A DNA stretch of 55,056 nucleotides from an uncultured Eubacterium sp. (GTDB lineage Bacteria > Bacillota > Clostridia > Oscillospirales > Acutalibacteraceae): NCBI GenBank assembly GCA_944380635.1, contig CALWID010000016.1:1-55056 (forward strand). Reading direction: 5' to 3'. Below the pieces are notes generated by a model, which was given only the letters and a program-made list of their open reading frames with translations, was not told the origin of the DNA and did not search any database. Of the stretch, positions 19,187-26,695 are shown piece after piece (positions within the stretch are counted from its first letter, which is position 1; each line of letters starts with the position of its first letter). The translations under genes were made by a program, and so were the position numbers.

Positions 19187-20677
19187 TTATTCAGGAAAAT
19201 CTTTTTGGGCAACAAAATTGCTTACGTAACCTGCTCCTGCGCCTTTGAATACAATCTTCAACTCTTGTATGCCTGACACACTAAAAGAAAAATCCTCAGG
19301 CAAAAAGCCAGCAGAAATTCTTGACGAGGTAAAAAGCAATTTGCCATCTCCATAAGCCTCAAAATAGCACTCATTAGTATTATCCTTTTGTAAATCTGAA
19401 AGGAACAATGTGCCTGTCACAAGGTCATATTTACCTCCCAGATTATAATGCTCGGCATAATAGGAAGTATCATCTGTATTACTTGTGTCCCATACAATGC
19501 AATGTTTCATCTCTTTATTTGTATTTGTTGTTCTCTCAACATCAAATTCTATATTTTCCCCCCATCCTAAATTGTTTCTTTCTTCATATAAAATATTATC
19601 TTCATCATACAAATAAAATGGCAAATACTGCTGATAGGTATCATATTTTGTTTTGTAATCTGCGTTACCAGGCTGAAGTCGCATAGCAACCTCTATATTG
19701 CCTATTGCGCCGTTAACATCATGCTCTTTAAAGGACGCCTCTGCCTTTTGAGCATAACTGTCAGCATATGTAACAAGCGTTTCGTCTATCTTTTGCTGTA
19801 TTTCAGTTGAATCCACACCGCAACTGTCAAGATAAGATTTGGCGGAATTCAGAAGTTCTATGCCGCCGCTTATATCGCCGTTCGAAATACTCTCATCTAC
19901 TGCCGCAAGCGTTGAATCAATATATCCGTCAACACATTCCCCTATCATCGTTAACGCGTTATCATATCCAGAATCATCTGCAATTACATTAGAAAAATCT
20001 GCTATTGCCGATTCATAATCACTTTCTGTTTTATATTCATAAACGCCGGAGCAATAATATCCTTTTGAATCCAACAAATTTTTCAGAGCATTCCAATCGC
20101 CTGAATTTGCAGAACTTATACAACTTTCAATGCTTTGACCGTTAGGATTATAAATCAGTGTGCCGTATTCTGATTGCAAATAATCGGTTACAGCATCATC
20201 ACCGTTTTGCGTTGCTGGTTCATCAAATGAATATGAATTAACGCCGCTTGACACCTCGTCTATCTTGTCGCCTATCAATTCATCGTATTTTCTGATTTTC
20301 GTTTCATTACCATACGCCTCGGAATATACGCTATTCACCAGATCGCCGTTATTGGCCGCGAGCGCTTCTCGCATAGGTCTTGCCGAAGTAAAATTGATGA
20401 GCAGAACTGCAACGGCAATAAAAATTGCTAAAACAGCTATAACAATAGGAATAATGAATAACTTTTTCTTATATTGCAAACCGTTATCAGATATTAGACT
20501 TTCGTCATAAGCGCCGTTTTCGCTTGAAATAATTTCCACATCATTTGAATCATTTACTTCAGATGATTCTGTAGTATCAGATCCAAAATAATTTTCTTCA
20601 GGTTCAATTTTTGCACCGCAGTTTGTGCAGAATTTCACATTATCATTTATCTCGCATCCACAATTTTTACAAATCAT
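19187..20677 (-). CDS. Zinc-ribbon, single-pass protein with NPCBM-like C-terminal domain
   Basis: 496 residues. The N-terminal ribbon uses Cys3/Cys6 (or Cys8) and Cys17/Cys20. An acidic linker leads to one membrane segment at about 73-96. Residues of about 130-350 are helical and TPR-like (AEASFKEHDVNGAIGNIEVAMRLQPGNADYK). The last 130 residues are beta-rich, with YNLGGKYDLVTGTLFLSD and FEAYGDGKLLFTS, the pattern of an NPCBM-type carbohydrate-binding module. The protein therefore probably has a cytoplasmic ribbon and an outward-facing sensor or binding part. It overlaps the gene upstream by 11 bases and lies 14 bases before the next, so it is translationally coupled in an operon. Confidence 0.75.
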   Translation of the reverse strand: MICKNCGCEINDNVKFCTNCGAKIEPEENYFGSDTTESSEVNDSNDVEIISSENGAYDESLISDNGLQYKKKLFIIPIVIAVLAIFIAVAVLLINFTSARPMREALAANNGDLVNSVYSEAYGNETKIRKYDELIGDKIDEVSSGVNSYSFDEPATQNGDDAVTDYLQSEYGTLIYNPNGQSIESCISSANSGDWNALKNLLDSKGYYCSGVYEYKTESDYESAIADFSNVIADDSGYDNALTMIGECVDGYIDSTLAAVDESISNGDISGGIELLNSAKSYLDSCGVDSTEIQQKIDETLVTYADSYAQKAEASFKEHDVNGAIGNIEVAMRLQPGNADYKTKYDTYQQYLPFYLYDEDNILYEERNNLGWGENIEFDVERTTNTNKEMKHCIVWDTSNTDDTSYYAEHYNLGGKYDLVTGTLFLSDLQKDNTNECYFEAYGDGKLLFTSSRISAGFLPEDFSFSVSGIQELKIVFKGAGAGYVSNFVAQKDFPE

Positions 20678-21446
20678 ATACTATACCCTTTCTTTTTACA
20701 GGAATTAATGTATTTTCAGATTCTAATGTTTGCGAAGGATCATAATAAAAATAGCCATCATCGTAACTTGCTATTCTAAGTTCACCATCAATCCACATAA
20801 GAAAAACATCATTTTCATTAAGATCAGAGTTTTGTACTGCTCTATATTTTCCGTCTTCATATCGATAATACGAATTAGCGGTATCATAATACTGAATATA
20901 ACTTATACTTTCAGACTGGATCTCTAAACAGAAATTATATATTCTGTCTTGCTGTTTTAAATTTGCCTGATTCTCATCCAGTGTTGTTGCCGTATCATCA
21001 ATTTTAAAATAAAAAACATTATTAAAATCCGTTTTGGCATTCACATCATACGTATAAATGCAAAATGAATATGTGCCATTTCCACACTCATAAACGGAAT
21101 CAAAGTCTCCGTTATATCCCTGATCAAGAATTTTTTCATTTGTTTCCGAATCCAACACTGCACCGGACTCATATATATTAAGAGTTATGCTTGTATCATA
21201 AAATTTGAATAAGTTTTTATAATCCGAAAAATAATCATTAAATTTTACTTCAAGCGCCTCTTGTCCATCAATCGTTTCAACAGCAACATTAATTATTGGC
21301 AAATCCGCTGTAAGATCACTTTGTAATTTTTTTGCTTTACTATCGAAGTATAATATATACCCCAAAGAAACCGCTGTTATTATAAATACAATGATCAGCG
21401 CACCGATTAAAAAAGTTTTTCTTATTGAAGTACCGCTTTTGTGCAT
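20667..21446 (-). CDS. Single-pass membrane protein of unknown function
   Basis: 259 residues. A basic N-terminus (MHKSGTSIRKTF) is followed by one membrane helix at about 13-35 (LIGALIIVFIITAVSLGYILYF). The rest is a soluble, aromatic- and acid-rich, beta-looking domain that should lie outside the cell. It lacks the zinc ribbon of its neighbours. Its end overlaps the next gene by 11 bases, and the gene upstream ends 17 bases before its start. I recognise no family. Confidence 0.65.
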   Translation of the reverse strand: MHKSGTSIRKTFLIGALIIVFIITAVSLGYILYFDSKAKKLQSDLTADLPIINVAVETIDGQEALEVKFNDYFSDYKNLFKFYDTSITLNIYESGAVLDSETNEKILDQGYNGDFDSVYECGNGTYSFCIYTYDVNAKTDFNNVFYFKIDDTATTLDENQANLKQQDRIYNFCLEIQSESISYIQYYDTANSYYRYEDGKYRAVQNSDLNENDVFLMWIDGELRIASYDDGYFYYDPSQTLESENTLIPVKRKGIVYDL

Positions 21447-21463
21447 AATTCTTTTCCTCTTCT

Positions 21464-22054
21464 TTAATAACCAAACCCAAAAAGGTCATTATAGCAATCG
21501 TCACAAATATCCTCCGTCTCGCCAAAGAACGAAATCTCGTTTTTGCTGCCGAAATAAACATCACCACATTCATCGCAAGTATGTATATTTGAAATGATTA
21601 CGGCAAGTATAATCACTGCCAATAAGACCACTGCGGCAATCATAATATTTCTTTTTTGCCACCATGTTAAGGTACTTACCTTTGTTTTTACCTGATTAAT
21701 CGTTTCGCTGTTATTTATATCATTTTTAACAGATGATACAACACTTCCCATATGATTAATTGTTTCACTGTTTTTTAAATCTGATTTTACCGACGAAATG
21801 AAACTTTTATCTTGATTTAAATCACTGCTTGAAGTTTCACTTTCCTGATTTAAAAAAGCGCCGCATGAAGAGCAATATAACGCCTCATCGTTACCTATTT
21901 CTTTTCCGCATTTTGGACAAGTTTTAATTTCATTAGTTACATCACTGTTTTCATCGTCATTATCGGTTTTTGCTTCAGACAACTTTTGCCCACACTCCGG
22001 ACAAAAGTTTAAATCTTCTTCGGTTTCATATCCGCAATTTAAACATTTTTTCAT
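21464..22054 (-). CDS. Membrane protein with two N-terminal zinc ribbons and a C-terminal CxxC pair
   Basis: 196 residues from ATG 22054, chosen because AAAGGAG lies 10-15 bases upstream; the open frame continues upstream to 22114 without a ribosome site. Ribbon 1 is CLNCGYE...FCPECG and ribbon 2 is CPKCGKE...YCSSCG. A Ser/Asn-rich segment with a repeated motif (SVKSDLKNSETINHM and SVKNDINNSETINQV) follows, then a membrane helix (NIMIAAVVLLAVIILAVIISNI). The C-terminus has CDECGDVYFG and CDDCYNDLFG, a further likely metal site, here outside the membrane. Second gene of the operon. Function unknown. Confidence 0.75.
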   Translation of the reverse strand: MKKCLNCGYETEEDLNFCPECGQKLSEAKTDNDDENSDVTNEIKTCPKCGKEIGNDEALYCSSCGAFLNQESETSSSDLNQDKSFISSVKSDLKNSETINHMGSVVSSVKNDINNSETINQVKTKVSTLTWWQKRNIMIAAVVLLAVIILAVIISNIHTCDECGDVYFGSKNEISFFGETEDICDDCYNDLFGFGY

Positions 22055-22097
22055 AAAATATATTTCTCCTTTACGGTATTTATAATTTAAATTTCTT

Positions 22098-22727
22098 TCA
22101 ATTGAATATATCAATCACTTTTAAAGAAGGATCCAGTGTTGTAATATCGAAATTATTACCATTTAAATCCGAATATGTGCCGTCTAGATTTCTGTTACCA
22201 ATTTGCATATCATCTTTATCATAAACCACATAATCCAAAGTATAGTAAATGAGAGCATTATTTTGATCAAAATATGACCATTTTGTTGTACCATCAGTTT
22301 CATTAAATTCGCAAAATGAGGAACAAATTACTGAACTGCTTGAATCCTGACTTAACGATGAATTATAAAACATTCCCAAAATACTTTGATAACCTTCACC
22401 ATTGTCATTCGTGTAATTCCAGCCGAATTCAACATACATAATCCCATCTTTTTCGCTGTGATCAGCATAATCAATATCACGCGAACTGTTAAGAACCGGA
22501 TTTACTTTGTATTCAACGCCTTCCCAAACCACTGTATTAAACTCTGTAATATTTGTTTTTGTTGTTTCACTATAAGGCTTATCAAATTCTTCAGAAGTTA
22601 TATTTGTGTCATTTTCTGCACCAAACAAACTGCTTGATTCATCAAAATTTTCATCAGTACTTTTGCTACATGCGGCAAAAGAAAAAACTAATAAAATTAA
22701 TAATAAAATCGTTGTAAACTTTTTCAT
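22098..22727 (-). CDS. Lipoprotein, first gene of the zinc-ribbon operon
   Basis: 209 residues. The signal peptide ends in the lipobox FAAC at about residue 20, followed by an acidic Ser/Asn-rich linker. The remainder is a beta-rich domain (VVWEGVEYKVNPVLNSSRDIDYADHSEKDG, split here by natural turns) with no family I recognise. AGGAGG precedes the ATG. The four genes downstream follow at short distances. About 200 bases upstream lie the palindromes that precede the divergent XRE gene. Confidence 0.7.
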   Translation of the reverse strand: MKKFTTILLLILLVFSFAACSKSTDENFDESSSLFGAENDTNITSEEFDKPYSETTKTNITEFNTVVWEGVEYKVNPVLNSSRDIDYADHSEKDGIMYVEFGWNYTNDNGEGYQSILGMFYNSSLSQDSSSSVICSSFCEFNETDGTTKWSYFDQNNALIYYTLDYVVYDKDDMQIGNRNLDGTYSDLNGNNFDITTLDPSLKVIDIFN

Positions 22728-22870
22728 ATTCTCCTCCTTAAACTAAATCGTAAAGATACACTTATACTGTTATTATAATTTATTATCAACCATAAAATCT
22801 ATATTCTAATAGCATATAAATGCTGATTTTTTTCAAATTTTCGACAAATACGCCATATAAAATAGAATTT

Positions 22871-22893
22871 ATTGACATTCTGTGAATGTCAAT
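22871..22893. promoter_or_regulatory. 23-bp perfect palindrome, likely XRE operator 1
   Basis: ATTGACATTC and GAATGTCAAT, 10-base arms around TGT, form an exact inverted repeat in the gap between the lipoprotein-led operon and the XRE regulator gene. A dyad of this size is typical of a dimeric HTH repressor site. Confidence 0.7.
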
Positions 22894-22925
22894 TTCTTGT
22901 TTGAATTATAACATACTATATTTGT

Positions 22926-22948
22926 GTTGACAAGTAGTGAATGTCAAA
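22926..22948. promoter_or_regulatory. Degenerate second copy of the palindrome, likely operator 2
   Basis: GTTGACA...GTGAATGTCAAA repeats most of the 22871-22893 dyad 55 bases further on. It overlaps the upstream ATG and the ribosome site of the XRE gene, so binding would block that gene's own expression. Confidence 0.6.
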
Positions 22949-22964
22949 AAGGTGCGGATATTGT

Positions 22965-23216
22965 ATGTTTAAAAATAAAACTCAAAACGGAAAAAATAAT
23001 TTATGCGGCAGGAAGATTTCCCTGCTGCGCGAAAAAATGGTTCCAAAATGCAGTCAGCGGCAACTTGCTGATAAATTGCAAATAATAGGGCTTGATGTTG
23101 ACAAAAATGCTATTCAGCGCATTGAATGCGGCAAACGATTTATTACGGATATAGAAATCAAAGCCTTTTGTCAGGTTTTCAATATTTCGCCGAACGAACT
23201 TTTTGAATACGAATAA
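22965..23216 (+). CDS. Small XRE-family (Cro/C1-type) transcription regulator
   Basis: 83 residues from ATG 22965, chosen because AAGGTG lies about 10 bases upstream; ATG 22941 would add eight residues but has no ribosome site. The helix-turn-helix is GRKISLLREKMVPKCSQRQLADKL, then an IQRIECGKRFITDIEIKAFC stretch, ending in SPNELFEYE, the usual end of single-domain XRE proteins. It probably binds the two palindromes directly upstream, repressing itself and perhaps the divergent zinc-ribbon operon. The DNA specificity is inference. Confidence 0.8.
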   Translation: MFKNKTQNGKNNLCGRKISLLREKMVPKCSQRQLADKLQIIGLDVDKNAIQRIECGKRFITDIEIKAFCQVFNISPNELFEYE

Positions 23217-23303
23217 CAGTTTGATTTTATCGGCGCTTTTTATTGATTTTTGCCTTACATTCTGTTAACCTATATTAAACCGAACAAAAAAAGAGGTAAA
23301 AAA

Positions 23304-24575
23304 ATGTTTGTAGATATAGCCAAGATAAAGATAAAAGCCGGAAACGGCGGGGACGGCGCCGTGGCGTTTCACCGTGAAAAATATGTTGCAAGCGGCGGGC
23401 CGGACGGAGGCGACGGCGGCAAGGGCGGAGATATTATTTTTGTTGTGGACGATAATCTTGCCACGCTTGCCGATTTCCGCTACAAGCGCAAGTACGCCGC
23501 AAAAAACGGTCTGCCGGGCGAGGGCAGCAAAAAGCACGGCAAAAACGGTGAAGACCTTGAGATACGCGTGCCGCGCGGAACAATAATCAGGGAACTTTCA
23601 AGCGGCGTTGTTATGGCGGATATGAGCAAAACAGAGCGCTTTATTGCCGCAAAAGGCGGCAAAGGCGGCTGGGGAAACAGGCATTTTGCAACGCCCACAA
23701 GGCAGGCGCCGCGCTTTGCTAAACCCGGCGCGCCGGGCGAAGAATGGGAAATCAGCCTTGAATTAAAACTGCTTGCGGATGTTGGACTTATAGGCTATCC
23801 CTCCGTTGGAAAATCAAGCCTTATTTCCGTTGTTTCACAGGCAAAGCCCAAGATTGCCGATTATCATTTCACCACGCTTTCACCGAATTTGGGCGTTGTT
23901 TATATGGGCGAAGGCAATTCGTTTGTTATTGCCGATATTCCCGGACTTATAGAGGGCGCGAGCGACGGCGTTGGGCTGGGCCATGAATTTTTGCGCCATA
24001 TTGAACGCTGCCGCCTGCTTATTCATATTGTGGATGTTAGCGGATTTGAGGGCAGAAATCCAAAGGAAGATTTTGAAAACATAAACCGCGAATTAAAGAA
24101 ATTCAATCCCGAACTTGCTGAAAAGCCGCAGATTGTGGCAGGCAACAAAATAGATATGGCAGAGCCTGAGCAGATAGAGGATTTTAAAAAATTCATTGAA
24201 GAAAAAGGGCTTGAATACTATTCAATCTGCGCGCCAATATCAGAGGGAACGCAGGAACTTATGAACGCCGCGTGGAAAAAATTGCAAACTCTGCCGCCGA
24301 TTAAGGAATATGAGGCGGAAGAAATCCCGATTGAAAGCCTTGTTAAAAATGACAGCGGCTTTAAGATTACTCAGCCTGAAAAAGGCTCTTTCATAGTGGA
24401 GGCGTCCTGGTTTCCCCGAGTGCTTAAAGGGGTTGATACCGAAGATTACGAAAGCCTGCAATATATGCAGAGAGTTCTTGAAAAAAGCGGCGTATTTGAC
24501 GCCCTGAGGGACAGAGGAATAAAAGAGGGAGATACGGTTATCGTTTATGACATTGAGTTTGAATATGTGCCGTGA
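23304..24575 (+). CDS. obgE: Obg-family GTPase
   Basis: 423 residues from ATG 23304 (AAGAGGT upstream; an open extension to 23250 has no ribosome site and lacks the conserved start MFVDIAKIKIKAGNGGDG). The Gly-rich Obg fold covers about 1-158. The G domain has G1 GYPSVGKSSLIS, G3 DIPGLIEGA and G4 GNKID. The C-terminal OCT domain (about 345-423) ends GDTVIVYDIEFEYVP. Obg acts in 50S ribosome maturation and stress control. The mrnC gene, which matures 23S rRNA, starts 6 bases after the stop, so two ribosome-assembly genes are coupled. Confidence 0.97.
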   Translation: MFVDIAKIKIKAGNGGDGAVAFHREKYVASGGPDGGDGGKGGDIIFVVDDNLATLADFRYKRKYAAKNGLPGEGSKKHGKNGEDLEIRVPRGTIIRELSSGVVMADMSKTERFIAAKGGKGGWGNRHFATPTRQAPRFAKPGAPGEEWEISLELKLLADVGLIGYPSVGKSSLISVVSQAKPKIADYHFTTLSPNLGVVYMGEGNSFVIADIPGLIEGASDGVGLGHEFLRHIERCRLLIHIVDVSGFEGRNPKEDFENINRELKKFNPELAEKPQIVAGNKIDMAEPEQIEDFKKFIEEKGLEYYSICAPISEGTQELMNAAWKKLQTLPPIKEYEAEEIPIESLVKNDSGFKITQPEKGSFIVEASWFPRVLKGVDTEDYESLQYMQRVLEKSGVFDALRDRGIKEGDTVIVYDIEFEYVP

Positions 24576-24581
24576 TTTTTT

Positions 24582-24980
24582 ATGAGATTTACAGATTATG
24601 ATATAAACGCGGGCGCTTTAAGCCCGCTTAACCTGGCGTTTATAGGGGACTGCGTTTATGAAATGCTGGTGCGCGAAACACTGGTGGCAAAGGCAAACAG
24701 ACCCGTAAACGATTTGCACAGGGAAAGCGTTAAATTTGTCAGCGCAAAGGCGCAGACAAAAGCTTATGAAAAAATTAAAGATTTGCTTACCGAGGAGGAA
24801 ACCGCGCAGTTTAAACGCGGAAGAAACGCCAAAACAGGGCATTCGCCGAAAAGCGCAACAGGCGCCGAATACCACACGGCAACAGGAGTTGAGGCGCTTT
24901 TCGGTTATCTTTACATAACCGATCAGCTTTCCCGAATAAAAGAATTATTTGCCGTTATCATCAACAACGAAAACAATTAA
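24582..24980 (+). CDS. mrnC: Mini-ribonuclease III
   Basis: 132 residues, the normal size. It is an RNase III catalytic domain without the double-stranded-RNA-binding domain; the family trims 23S rRNA ends in Firmicutes. Signature parts: LNLAFIGDCVYEMLVRE (with the catalytic Asp), then GRNAKTGHSPKSATGAEYHTATGVEALFGYLY containing the second acidic cluster near the C-terminus. No clear ribosome site is seen; the start lies 6 bases past the obg stop, so translation is probably coupled. Confidence 0.93.
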   Translation: MRFTDYDINAGALSPLNLAFIGDCVYEMLVRETLVAKANRPVNDLHRESVKFVSAKAQTKAYEKIKDLLTEEETAQFKRGRNAKTGHSPKSATGAEYHTATGVEALFGYLYITDQLSRIKELFAVIINNENN

Positions 24981-24988
24981 GCCAACGC

Positions 24989-25028
24989 AAAAGCGGTCTG
25001 AACACATTTTGTATTCAGACCGCTTTTT
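24989..25028 (+). terminator. Terminator between convergent mrnC and the GH5 gene
   Basis: AAAGCGGTCTGAA and TTCAGACCGCTTT arms around an 11-base loop, followed by T5. A-run and T-run symmetry makes it usable in both directions. Confidence 0.9.
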
Positions 25029-25063
25029 GTATTTATACCGCTTACTGTTTTATAGTATAACTT

Positions 25064-26326
25064 TTATGATATTGCCGCTGTTTCCGCAGCGTTAAATGTA
25101 AATGAATCTGTTGAAAGTTCATTTTCTAAAAACGCTTTAATATCATCATAAGGCGCTGTATTTATATCTATTCTTTCAGTATCCTTATTGAATATCCCCC
25201 ATTGCTCGCCCGCGTTAAAAGTTTTATAAGTCCATTTAGTTGTGCTTATAGCATTTTCTTTATAAATGCCGTTTGCGTACGCCTCTTCCCCGCCGTTATT
25301 GTATTCGCCTACCAAAAGCGCAACGCCCCATTTTTCGCGCATTTTCGTCATTTCTTTTACCCGCGAGCGTATTTTGGATTTTTTGGTATCATAAAGGTGC
25401 ATTTGATACATCATATTAATATATCCGTTTTCCTGAGGGTTTGGCAGCACATCGGCAGACCATATTCCCTCAAAACTGATTATATGGTTTTTATCCACAC
25501 TGCGCACGGCATTATAAAGCGCGTCATAAGCGGCATTAGTTTTTTCAACAGCCTCATCACTTTCCGCCTGCCAGGCGTTTTCGCCCTCGTAACCGCTGTT
25601 ATTCTGGGGTTCATTAAGCAAATCATAAGCGGCAACAATATCCTCATCACGGTAACGTTCGGCTATACCGGCCCAAAGCCGCTTTGCCGTTTCCATATCC
25701 GCATTATCAGTATAAAGCGTGTTGCGCCCGGCTTTGCCGGTGGAGTGATTCATACTCTGCCCGCCCGGCGCGCCGTGCATATCAAGAATAACATATATAT
25801 TGTGCACGCGGCACTGCTCTATAAGCCAATCAAGCCGCTGAAATCCCGGATTTTCGTTTGGGTCATCAGTTAACCAGTTTCCTTCTTCCGTCATAAAATT
25901 TCTATACCAAAACGGCACGCGAACGCAGTTAAAGCCGAGTTTTTCTATCTGCGCTATATCGGAATCCGTTATAAAATTATCCTCATATATTTTAATAAGT
26001 TCCTGCGTTTTTTCCTCGCCGAAACGGTTATTCAGCACCTCTAAAGTATCATAATATCCCCATTCGTCTGAATAGTTGGTAATAAAACTCATCCAGGTTT
26101 CCATAAGCATCCAGTTGCCGAGATTAACGCCTTTTAAAACAACTTCCTGCCCTTTCTCATTTTTAAGAACGCCGTTTTCAACCGCAAGCATTCCGGCGGC
26201 AGGCTCATTTTGATAATTATACTGCTCAAGTTCGGCAACCGGCTTTTCCGCCTCACGGGCGCAGCCTGAAAACAGCATTACAGCCGCCGCGATTACGGCA
26301 AAAAAGCGGGTAAAATATTTTTTCAT
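25064..26326 (-). CDS. Glycoside hydrolase family 5 lipoprotein (beta-glucanase type)
   Basis: 420 residues from ATG 26326 (GGGGGTG upstream; the frame runs open to 26359). The lipobox LFSGC gives a lipid-anchored surface enzyme. GH5 landmarks: GVNLGNWMLMETWM, NCVRVPFWYRNF, the substrate-site DMHGAPGGQSMNHSTG, the acid/base Glu near 238 in YDLLNEPQ, MYQMHLYD, and the nucleophile Glu near 341 in LLVGEYNNGG. The GVNLGNW...HGAPGGQ pattern is closest to exo-beta-1,3-glucanase/GH5_9-like and related glucanases; the exact substrate is not decidable by eye. No carbohydrate-binding module or dockerin. Monocistronic. Confidence 0.88.
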   Translation of the reverse strand: MKKYFTRFFAVIAAAVMLFSGCAREAEKPVAELEQYNYQNEPAAGMLAVENGVLKNEKGQEVVLKGVNLGNWMLMETWMSFITNYSDEWGYYDTLEVLNNRFGEEKTQELIKIYEDNFITDSDIAQIEKLGFNCVRVPFWYRNFMTEEGNWLTDDPNENPGFQRLDWLIEQCRVHNIYVILDMHGAPGGQSMNHSTGKAGRNTLYTDNADMETAKRLWAGIAERYRDEDIVAAYDLLNEPQNNSGYEGENAWQAESDEAVEKTNAAYDALYNAVRSVDKNHIISFEGIWSADVLPNPQENGYINMMYQMHLYDTKKSKIRSRVKEMTKMREKWGVALLVGEYNNGGEEAYANGIYKENAISTTKWTYKTFNAGEQWGIFNKDTERIDINTAPYDDIKAFLENELSTDSFTFNAAETAAIS

Positions 26327-26488
26327 AAAAAGCACCCCCGTGTGCAAATTAAGGCGCAAAACAAAATCAGTTTTTAACTGCCCTGCATCTTAATTATAGC
26401 GCGCACGGGGGCTGCAAGCAATAGCGTAAATAATATTTAATTATGAACTAAAAGTCTTAATCATCGGGATAACATAATCCAAACGGCA

Positions 26489-26671
26489 TTATTGATTATT
26501 ATTTTTATTCTTTTTGTCCTTTCCCGCCATACAAGCGCTGCACCCTCCGCAAGAGGAGCAATCGCAGCCGCAGGACGATTTGCCGCTTTTCTTATCCTTT
26601 ATCATTTTAGCAACCACCGCAATAACAACAACGGCGATAACAGCCAAAACCAAAATACTTCCCCAACTCAT
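26489..26671 (-). CDS. FeoB-associated Cys-rich membrane peptide
   Basis: 60 residues: one N-terminal membrane helix (ILVLAVIAVVVIAVVAKMI), then a Cys-rich cytoplasmic tail with CGCDCSSCGGCSAC. This is the well-known small protein found next to feoB in Firmicutes. It lies 24 bases after feoB in the same direction. Its role in iron uptake is not settled; the cysteines could bind Fe(II) or another metal. Confidence 0.9.
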   Translation of the reverse strand: MSWGSILVLAVIAVVVIAVVAKMIKDKKSGKSSCGCDCSSCGGCSACMAGKDKKNKNNNQ

Positions 26672-26695
26672 AATAACACCTTGTTTTCCGAAAAA

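Noticed and set aside
25202-25873. 223-codon plus-strand frame opposite the GH5 gene
   Set aside because: Antisense shadow; the minus-strand frame has signal peptide, lipobox and both catalytic Glu.
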